Below, one piece after another: positions 1-5,871 of a stretch of DNA of 7,029 bases. The DNA is from Pseudohongiella sp. (lineage in GTDB: Bacteria; Pseudomonadota; Gammaproteobacteria; Pseudomonadales; Pseudohongiellaceae), in assembly GCA_030652635.1 (NCBI GenBank), contig JAUSPW010000255.1:1-7029 (forward strand). The letters are read 5' to 3'. Made by a program: the position numbers and the translations under genes. The notes under the pieces were generated by a model. That model was not told the DNA's origin, did not search any database, and saw only the letters and a program-made list of their open reading frames with translations. Position 1 is the first letter of the stretch. Every line of letters starts with the position of its first letter.

Positions 1-1317
1 TACCTCAGAACCGGCAGTCGATATCGTTACCAGCGTCAACAACCCTCGGGGCACATTCGAGAACTCCAGGGTAATCCCATGCCAGATGGTGGTTTTGTCA
101 CCACTTACACGGACATCACCGAGCTGGTCACCATTCAAACCGAACTCAAACAAATCAACACCGAGTTGGAGCAGCGCGTTGAGGAACGCACACAGGCGCT
201 CTCTGTCGCCAAACAAGCTGCCGAACACGCGCACCACAGCAAATCCAAATTTTTTGCGGCGGCCGGCCATGATCTGATGCAACCGTTTAATGCCGCCAGT
301 CTGTTTTGTGGCATGTTGCTGCAGCGTCTCAAAAATGATGAAGCACGCCTCGCACTGCAGATTCAGCAATCGCTGCAAAATGCCGAAGAATTACTGACCA
401 TGTTGCTGGAAATGACCAAACTGGAATCAGGCAATTTGCAAGCGCACAAAAAGGATATTCCTCTGTGGGAAATCCTGTCACCGCTGGATGCAACATTTTC
501 CATGCTGGCGCGCGAAAAAGGCTTACAGTTCAAAATGCATCCCTCCCAGATTGTTGTGCATACCGACCAGAAGATTCTGCAACGTATTCTGCAAAACCTG
601 CTCAGCAATGCCATCCGGTATACCCAGCACGGCCGGGTTGTATGCGGCATCAAACGGCGCCCGGACAATCTGATCGAGCTGCAGGTGTGGGATACCGGCA
701 AAGGTATTCCGGCTGAAAAGTTCAATGAAATTTTTATGGAATTTAAACAACTGGATCAGCAAGATCACAACCCGGGGCTAGGCCTGGGGCTGGCCATTGT
801 TGAGCGTATGTGCAAACTGCTGGAGATTCCAATTTCACTTAAATCCACCGTCAATCGCGGCACCTGTTTCTCATTGACCTTACCCGTTGCAAGTTGGAAA
901 AGCCCAGCGCTGCAACGAAAACGTAATTATCGTGATCTGTCGCAGTGGCAACTCACCGACAACACACATGTTTTGTTGCTGGATGACGCACCGGACATCC
1001 GCGATGCACTGGCATCATTGCTGGGCAGCTGGGGCGCGCAAGTAACCGCCTGTGCCAGCATCGCAGAGGCGATGCAGCATACAAGACAACCTGATCTGTT
1101 ATTTATTGACTACCATCTGGCGGATAACGAAATTGGTACTGATGCCATCGTACAGCTGCGCGCACGCTGGAAAACGGACATACCTGCCATCTTGAGCACG
1201 GCGGATCCGGACGAACATATTCGCGAGCAAGTGGTGGAAGTCGGCGCGCTGTTTTTGCCCAAACCCGTCAAGCAGGCAGCGCTGAAAAGGCTGTTAAAAA
1301 GTATCGGACTGGGTTGA
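1..1317 (+). CDS. Hybrid sensor histidine kinase with C-terminal receiver (5' partial)
   Basis: The frame is open from the first base, so the gene starts upstream; the ATG at 79 is internal to a PAS fold (PAS_7-like ending, GNPMPDGGFVTTYTDITE). In the 438 visible residues the order is PAS end (1-41), a coiled-coil linker (about 42-80), the His-dimerisation domain with phospho-acceptor H90 in AAAGHDLMQPFNAA, the ATPase domain with N203 in the N box (NLLSNAIRY), D231 and G233 in DTGKGIP and a GLGLGLAI box, then a receiver with acidic pair D328-D329, phospho-acceptor D370 (FIDYH) and K421 (PKPV). All catalytic residues are present, so it should autophosphorylate and relay through its own receiver. 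The family includes NahK/ErcS' and CrbS/MxtR kinases; in the latter the missing N-terminus would be a sodium/solute-symporter domain, which cannot be seen here. The likely partner is the convergent regulator next door, whose 3' end overlaps this gene by 24 bp. Ligand and N-terminal topology are unknown. Confidence 0.95.
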   Translation, partial: YLRTGSRYRYQRQQPSGHIRELQGNPMPDGGFVTTYTDITELVTIQTELKQINTELEQRVEERTQALSVAKQAAEHAHHSKSKFFAAAGHDLMQPFNAASLFCGMLLQRLKNDEARLALQIQQSLQNAEELLTMLLEMTKLESGNLQAHKKDIPLWEILSPLDATFSMLAREKGLQFKMHPSQIVVHTDQKILQRILQNLLSNAIRYTQHGRVVCGIKRRPDNLIELQVWDTGKGIPAEKFNEIFMEFKQLDQQDHNPGLGLGLAIVERMCKLLEIPISLKSTVNRGTCFSLTLPVASWKSPALQRKRNYRDLSQWQLTDNTHVLLLDDAPDIRDALASLLGSWGAQVTACASIAEAMQHTRQPDLLFIDYHLADNEIGTDAIVQLRARWKTDIPAILSTADPDEHIREQVVEVGALFLPKPVKQAALKRLLKSIGLG

Positions 1318-1992
1318 GTTATCTTCATCATCCGCACGCAACATGTCGTGGAACAACACCCCAGCCTGGGTTCTGTTGATCACACCGAGTTTGCGCAATA
1401 TCGCGGATACATGCTGTTTGATGGTGGTTTCCTGAACATCCATCTCATAGGCAATCTGCTTGTTCAACAAACCGTCTGCAATGGCGCGCAGCACCTTGAA
1501 TTGCTGAGGTGTCAACTGTCCCAGCTTGTGTGCAAAGTCACGATGCAAGGGATGATTGCCATCTACAAATCCACGACCAAGATGCGCAGGCAACCAACTG
1601 TCACCACTCAGCACGGTTTCAACCGCCTCAACAATATCCACCAAAGGTGCTGACTTGGGCACGTAAGCGCTGGCACCAAAACTCATGGCACGTTCGATCA
1701 CACTGAGCTGCTCGTTGGCTGACACAATCATCACCTGCACATCGGGAAACTGATTGCGCACTGCGGTCAATCCGGTCAGACCTTGATTGCCCGGCATATT
1801 CAGATCCATCAACACCAGTTCAACATCTGGTTCCTGCTCCAGGATATCCATCAGCTGTTTGAAGTTCTCCGCGTCACGCACCTCGCCTTGCAGGCTGGCG
1901 CCCAAGGTCTGACGCAAAGCCGCCCTGAACAAGGGGTGATCATCAGCAATAATGGCTTTGATAGGCAATGGCAGGTCTCGCAGAGATAACAC
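1294..1992 (-). CDS. LuxR/NarL-type response regulator (CrbR/ErdR-like)
   Basis: This is a two-domain DNA-binding response regulator of about 232 residues. Numbered from the L of LPIKAIIADDHP (base 1968), the receiver has acidic pair D9-D10, phospho-acceptor D55 (LVLMDLNMPG), S83 and K105 (VPKS). The C-terminal LuxR-type helix-turn-helix begins LTPQQFKVL and includes NKQIAYEMDVQETTIKQHV and LRKLGVINRTQA. This layout and wording match CrbR/ErdR-type regulators, partners of PAS-type hybrid kinases in carboxylate control. Start choice: no ATG is in reach. GTG at 1992 is preferred because GGAG lies 6 bases upstream (1999-2002). TTG at 1968 would give the tightest family-like start but has a weak ribosome site. 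TTG at 2019 lies in the T-tract of a terminator and is unlikely. Its 3' end overlaps the kinase gene, supporting a kinase-regulator pair. It probably binds a control region nearby; the receptor-permease interval is the obvious candidate (inference). Confidence 0.93.
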   Translation of the reverse strand: MLSLRDLPLPIKAIIADDHPLFRAALRQTLGASLQGEVRDAENFKQLMDILEQEPDVELVLMDLNMPGNQGLTGLTAVRNQFPDVQVMIVSANEQLSVIERAMSFGASAYVPKSAPLVDIVEAVETVLSGDSWLPAHLGRGFVDGNHPLHRDFAHKLGQLTPQQFKVLRAIADGLLNKQIAYEMDVQETTIKQHVSAILRKLGVINRTQAGVLFHDMLRADDEDNSTQSDTF

Positions 1993-1998
1993 CGGAAG

Positions 1999-2002
1999 CT
2001 CC
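1999..2002 (-). promoter_or_regulatory. Ribosome binding site of the response regulator
   Basis: GGAG on the - strand sits 6 bases before GTG at 1992. It is the best Shine-Dalgarno match among the possible starts (2019 TTG, 1992 GTG, 1968 TTG) and is the reason for choosing 1992. Confidence 0.55.
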
Positions 2003-2017
2003 AAACTAATACAGGCC

Positions 2018-2054
2018 AAAAAAAAATGCCACCATCACGGCTGCAATGGTGGCA
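2018..2054 (-). terminator. Intrinsic terminator of the TonB-dependent receptor gene
   Basis: On the - strand a perfect 9-bp stem (TGCCACCAT, 2027-2035, pairing with ATGGTGGCA, 2046-2054) with a 10-base loop is followed at once by nine T residues (2018-2026). It lies 25 bp after the receptor stop codon and reads in the receptor's direction, so it is a textbook Rho-independent terminator. It also sits only about 25 bp before the GTG start of the response regulator on the same strand, so it should separate the two transcripts. The 1993-2079 gap holds nothing else clear; I see no convincing promoter for the regulator in it. Confidence 0.9.
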
Positions 2055-2079
2055 AGAGGTCAAGCGATATATTGCCAGA

Positions 2080-4380
2080 TCAGAAGTTATAACCCAGCGA
2101 CAGACTGACCGTACGAGGCGCACCATAGTAACCAATCAGGGTAGTGTCACCACCCAGACCGGTTGCATAACCATTCGGCAATGCCGGGTTGGCAGCGCCC
2201 AGGAAGGCATAGTTGCCTACCAGGAACTCCTCTTCAGTCAGGTTTTTGCCATGCAAACCGGCTGACCATTTACCATCAGCACTGGTCCAGCTCACACCCA
2301 GATTCAGTATGCCGTAGGCGTCTTGCTCCAGTACGTTGCCCAATTCACTCAGGCTGTACTTGCTGCGGTAGCTGTAGTTCCCCGTCAGCACCAGATCGCC
2401 GGTGGCAACCGGCATGTCATAGCTGTAACCCACGTTAATAGTGCGCTTGGGCGTGTTAGTGATCACAAAATTTCTTGTGATATCAATCAGGTTCAAGTTG
2501 GCATCGTAGCTGATGACGTTATTGAACTTGGCGTTGATCAGGCCCACGTTGCCAAACACACTCAAACGATCCGTGGCCAGCCAGGTGAATTCGAACTCGG
2601 CACCGGTTGCATCGGACTGACCGACGTTGCCCAGACGCTGGTTCAGCGCTGCACCATTGTTTGGATCAGGAATCACAGAGATGTACTGACGATTTTTGTG
2701 ATCCAGCATAAATGCCGCAGCATTCAGACGGAACGTGGAGCTGAGGTCGGTTTTTACACCAATTTCATAAGATTGCACGTCTTCCGGGTTCGCCGCCGGC
2801 TCGGCGCGCTCCGCACGTGGGTTAAACGTACCGGACTTGAAGCCTTCGCTGTAGCTGGCGTAATACATGGTGTCGTCAGTGGCCTGATACTCCACACCAA
2901 TGCGTGGTGTCACTTTTGACCAATCTTTGCTGGCATCCAGTACAACCGGGGTGCCGGTACCAGCCGGACGCACATACCCTGGCACCCAACCGGATTCCGG
3001 GTAAACGGTTGCGAAGATCAAGCCGTTGCGGACAATTGAATGCTTTTTGTCCTTGGTGTAACGCAGACCACCACTGATGCTCCACTGATCATTCAGCTGG
3101 TAACTACCATCGGCGTAAACAGCGGTGCTTTTGCTGTTGCTGCAACCGGCTACTTCCCGCGTCAGGCTAGGCAGACCCAGGGACTGGCCAAAACGCTCGA
3201 GGATGGCGTCAAACACACCGCATGACTCTGAATCGAAATAGTACAGACCTGAGACGACTTTATAGTTGTCAGCCTGATAATTGAGCTGGAACTCCTGGGT
3301 GAACCAGTCGTCCTCATAAATGGCTGGCACATCAAAAATGCGCAGCGGCGTGTTATCAAAGTCGATGCTGACTGGTGAATAATTTTCACGCTGAGATGTG
3401 ATTGATTTCAGGGTGGTAGAGTCATTGACTTCCCACTCCATGGTCAGATTCATGCCTTCGGTTTCGACCTTGTTTGCGGTCGGCAGACTGGTATAAGAGT
3501 CATAAATGCTGGCCGGAACAGGCGCGGCATTGGTCAGCAGACTCGGCAGCAAACGGTAACCACCTTTGGAATTAGAGGTATCTTCTGTTTTGTCATAACC
3601 AAACTGGATAAACACATTGTCGAGCGGCGTGTATTCGGCCGTCACACGGTACGCCTGCAAATCCTTGTTGTAATTCTCTCGATTCTGATTCGGGAGATCG
3701 CTGACCAGGAATTTACCGAATCCGTCTCTGTTCAGGTTGGCATAACCAAACCCGACATAAAAATTATCAGTCACTGGAAGCTGACCAATCAGTTTCAAAT
3801 CGCGCTGACCGTAGGTACCAAAGCTGACCGCTGCGTTCAGATCCGCTTCACCCGTCATACGCTTGGTGACATATTTGAGTGCGCCGCCAACGGTATTTTT
3901 ACCGTACAGTGTGCCTTGTGGGCCGCGCAGAACTTCGACACGTTGCACATTCAGAATGTCCAGCACCGCGCCTTGCGGACGGGCAATGTAGACGTCATCT
4001 ACATAAATACCCACACCCGACTCATAACCCCACAAAGGGTCTTCCTGACCCACACCGCGAATAAATGCGGTTAATGTTGAGTTGGTGGCGCGGCTTTCCT
4101 GCAAGGTCGTATTGGGTGAATACTGTTGCACTTCCAGAATGGTTTCCAGCCCGCGTGCTGCTATGTCGTCTGCGCCAAGCTGGGTGACAGCCAATGGCAC
4201 CTGCTGCAGGTTCTCAGTGGTGCGGCGCGCCGTTACTTCGATACTCTCCAGCACGCGGCCGTCGGTCTGCTGGGCCCCAGGCTGCCGAGTCTCTTGCGCA
4301 TAAGCGGGGAAGGCAATACCACTTATGGCTGCCGACACTGCTAACGCGCAGCTGGTCTGTTTGAATGTCATGTGTCTCAT
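2080..4380 (-). CDS. TonB-dependent outer-membrane receptor
   Basis: A 766-residue receptor for energised uptake across the outer membrane using TonB-ExbB-ExbD. It has a Sec signal peptide (residues 1-28, with AYA before the probable cut at Q29), a TonB-box-like stretch at 45-53 (ESIEVTARR), and a plug domain from about 54 to 173 carrying FIRGVG (106-111), GVGIYVDDVYIARP (122-135) and VEVLRGPQGTLYGKNTVGGAL (148-168). A beta-barrel follows, ending in LSLGYNF with the terminal Phe used by the BAM machinery. There is no N-terminal STN signalling domain, so it should not drive a FecR/sigma relay. Two cysteines, C387 and C413, lie in one barrel region and may form a loop disulfide. Start: ATG at 4380 has GGGGAG 8 bases upstream; the ATG three codons later would be too far from it. 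It is divergent from the permease and closed by a strong terminator, so it is probably a single-gene transcript. The substrate is unknown; context suggests a carboxylate, lipid or ester substrate rather than a siderophore (inference). Confidence 0.96.
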   Translation of the reverse strand: MRHMTFKQTSCALAVSAAISGIAFPAYAQETRQPGAQQTDGRVLESIEVTARRTTENLQQVPLAVTQLGADDIAARGLETILEVQQYSPNTTLQESRATNSTLTAFIRGVGQEDPLWGYESGVGIYVDDVYIARPQGAVLDILNVQRVEVLRGPQGTLYGKNTVGGALKYVTKRMTGEADLNAAVSFGTYGQRDLKLIGQLPVTDNFYVGFGYANLNRDGFGKFLVSDLPNQNRENYNKDLQAYRVTAEYTPLDNVFIQFGYDKTEDTSNSKGGYRLLPSLLTNAAPVPASIYDSYTSLPTANKVETEGMNLTMEWEVNDSTTLKSITSQRENYSPVSIDFDNTPLRIFDVPAIYEDDWFTQEFQLNYQADNYKVVSGLYYFDSESCGVFDAILERFGQSLGLPSLTREVAGCSNSKSTAVYADGSYQLNDQWSISGGLRYTKDKKHSIVRNGLIFATVYPESGWVPGYVRPAGTGTPVVLDASKDWSKVTPRIGVEYQATDDTMYYASYSEGFKSGTFNPRAERAEPAANPEDVQSYEIGVKTDLSSTFRLNAAAFMLDHKNRQYISVIPDPNNGAALNQRLGNVGQSDATGAEFEFTWLATDRLSVFGNVGLINAKFNNVISYDANLNLIDITRNFVITNTPKRTINVGYSYDMPVATGDLVLTGNYSYRSKYSLSELGNVLEQDAYGILNLGVSWTSADGKWSAGLHGKNLTEEEFLVGNYAFLGAANPALPNGYATGLGGDTTLIGYYGAPRTVSLSLGYNF

Positions 4381-4388
4381 CGGTATTG

Positions 4389-4394
4389 CTCCCC
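4389..4394 (-). promoter_or_regulatory. Ribosome binding site of the receptor gene
   Basis: GGGGAG on the - strand, 8 bases before ATG at 4380. It supports that start over the in-frame ATG at 4371. Confidence 0.7.
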
Positions 4395-4431
4395 GTGGAT
4401 TTTTTATTTGTCGGGGGCCACCTTACTCCAA

Positions 4432-4490
4432 GTTCATCAGAATGTGAGTAGTACCATAGTATTATGGGTTGCACCGCCACATTGATGAAC
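4432..4490. promoter_or_regulatory. Divergent promoter/operator region with nested inverted repeats
   Basis: The 177-bp gap between the receptor (-) and permease (+) genes contains an 8-bp perfect inverted repeat, GTTCATCA at 4432-4439 and TGATGAAC at 4483-4490. Centred inside it is a 14-bp palindrome, CCATA-GTAT-TATGG (4454-4467). The two symmetry centres differ by half a base. The outer arms could serve as -35 elements and the inner palindrome as both -10 elements: for the receptor, TTCATC (4489-4484) with a 17-bp spacer to CATAAT (4466-4461); for the permease, TTCATC (4433-4438) with an 18-bp spacer to TAGTAT (4457-4462). The -35 matches are poor (3 of 6), which fits promoters needing an activator. 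The neighbouring LuxR-type regulator is the natural candidate, but no published motif was matched. The rest of the gap (4491-4557) is a short leader with an A-rich stretch before the permease ribosome site. Confidence 0.5.
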
Positions 4491-4544
4491 AATAGCCCTC
4501 GCTTGGCTTCTTCGCTCAGCCACTTAAAAAAAACAAAACCAGAA

Positions 4545-4548
4545 GAGG
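4545..4548 (+). promoter_or_regulatory. Ribosome binding site of the permease
   Basis: GAGG (within AGAGGGA) lies 9 bases before TTG at 4558. It decides for the rare TTG start; the next ATG in frame is more than 50 codons further and would remove the first membrane segments. Confidence 0.6.
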
Positions 4549-4557
4549 GACGTCATA

Positions 4558-5859
4558 TTGGACGCTGTCAGTTTGTTTGGCCTTATCGGCGGCCTCGCTC
4601 TGCTTATCATACTTACCCTGCGTGGATGGAACCTGTTTATCAGTGCGCCACTGTGTGCGGTGCTGGTTGCTGTGACCAGTCAGATACCGCTGTTTACCGG
4701 CACTGTGAACTTTGTGCAGAGTTATATGAGCGGTTTCACCGGCTTTATCGCCTCCTGGTTTTTTATGTTTTTGCTGGGATCGATTTTTGGCAAATTTATG
4801 GAAGACACCGGCGCCGCTGACAGTGTTGCCGCGTTCATCACCGGAAAACTTGGTAAACAACGCGCCGTGCTGGCGGTTGTCATCGCCTGTGCCGTGCTCA
4901 CCTACGGCGGAGTCAGCCTGTTTGTGGTGGCGTTTGCGGTATACCCGATGGCACTCAGCCTGTTTAAAGAAGCCAACCTTCCCAGACGTTTTATCCCTGC
5001 GGCACTGGCGTTTGGGTCGGTGACTTTTACCATGACCTCGGCTGGCTCACCCGAGATTCAAAACTGGATTCCGATGGAATTTCTAGGCACCACACCCTAC
5101 GCGGCCTGGGAAGTCAGCCTGATTGTGGCCGTGTTTATGGCGGTGTTTGGATACTGGTGGCTACAGCGCATGATCGCCTCTGCGGTGATCCGCGGTGAAG
5201 GTTTTGTGGCGCGCATCACGGATCCACAACTGAGCGATCGCGCCCTGCCGCACCCGCTGACCGGATTGATACCACTGATCATTGTGCTGACCTTGTCCTT
5301 TATTTTTCATGACAGCATGCGCCAGAACGCGCTGATTATTGCGCTACTCGGCGGCGTGTTATCGCTGATGCTGATCAACCGGGCGTACTTCAAAAATATG
5401 CAGGAAGCACTCGGTCATGCCACCACTGGCGCGCTGATTGCGATCGGCAATACCGCCGCTGTGGTGGGTTTTGGCGGTGTAGCCCGGGTGACCCCGGCCT
5501 TTGACATGGCCGTCACAGCGCTGACATCGCTGCCCGGTAATGAGCTGATTGGCGCCGCGGTGGCTGTCAGTGTGATTGCCGGTTTGACCGGTTCTGCATC
5601 CGGTGGGCAAGTCATCGCATTGCCTGCAGTGGCGCCTCACTACCTGGATCTGGGGGTGAATCCGGAACAACTTCACCGCGTGGTATCCATTTCATCCGGC
5701 GCACTCGATTCCTTGCCGCATAACGGTTATGTGGTCACCACCATTCGCGGTGTCTGTCAGGAAACCCACAACGATGCCTACTGGGCCGTCGGTGCTGTCA
5801 CGGTGATTGTGCCCCTGCTGGGCCTGAGCCTGGCGCTGTTACTGTTTACGCTGTTCTGA
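4558..5859 (+). CDS. GntP-family permease (gluconate / hydroxybutyrate type)
   Basis: A 433-residue polytopic inner-membrane transporter. Hydrophobic segments run almost end to end, beginning at about 4-21, 26-40 and 62-83, consistent with roughly a dozen membrane spans; there is no signal peptide. Family marks are the start FGLIGGLALLIILTLRG, the conserved TMTSAGSPEIQNWIP stretch, GLTGSASGGQVIALP and the signature SGALDSLPHNG (residues 380-390). GntP proteins are proton-coupled importers of small hydroxy-carboxylates such as gluconate; this kind of sequence is usually annotated as D-beta-hydroxybutyrate permease, but substrate cannot be read directly. The start is TTG, supported by GAGG upstream and by alignment of the first membrane segment with the family. 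It is followed after 12 bp by the acyl-CoA ligase gene, so the two are probably one operon: import, then CoA activation. It is transcribed divergently from the outer-membrane receptor. Length and motifs are complete. Confidence 0.93.
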   Translation: MDAVSLFGLIGGLALLIILTLRGWNLFISAPLCAVLVAVTSQIPLFTGTVNFVQSYMSGFTGFIASWFFMFLLGSIFGKFMEDTGAADSVAAFITGKLGKQRAVLAVVIACAVLTYGGVSLFVVAFAVYPMALSLFKEANLPRRFIPAALAFGSVTFTMTSAGSPEIQNWIPMEFLGTTPYAAWEVSLIVAVFMAVFGYWWLQRMIASAVIRGEGFVARITDPQLSDRALPHPLTGLIPLIIVLTLSFIFHDSMRQNALIIALLGGVLSLMLINRAYFKNMQEALGHATTGALIAIGNTAAVVGFGGVARVTPAFDMAVTALTSLPGNELIGAAVAVSVIAGLTGSASGGQVIALPAVAPHYLDLGVNPEQLHRVVSISSGALDSLPHNGYVVTTIRGVCQETHNDAYWAVGAVTVIVPLLGLSLALLLFTLF

Positions 5860-5871
5860 TTGGAGTTTTAC

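Noticed and set aside
79..81. ATG at 79 as the kinase start
   Set aside because: The frame is open back to base 1 and the residues before it continue the PAS fold; this start would leave the domain broken.
2017..2019. TTG at 2019 as the response regulator start
   Set aside because: It overlaps the T-tract of the receptor terminator, lacks a well-placed ribosome site, and adds residues not expected before a receiver domain.
2323..2919. 198-codon open frame on the + strand opposite the receptor gene
   Set aside because: It has no recognisable motif and sits fully within the strongly supported TonB receptor on the other strand.
4493..4520. Possible leader hairpins (AGCC/GGCT/AGCC) before the permease
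   Set aside because: The stems are only 4-5 bp, mutually exclusive and without a T-tract; too weak to call an attenuator or riboswitch.
4464..4820. 118-codon open frame overlapping the receptor-permease gap and permease start
   Set aside because: It competes with the GntP permease frame, has no ribosome site of note and has a cysteine- and arginine-rich shadow composition.
4833..4840. Third copy of GTTCATCA, inside the permease gene
   Set aside because: It is single, encodes an ordinary Phe-Ile-Thr stretch and has no paired arm; expected by chance in a window of this size.
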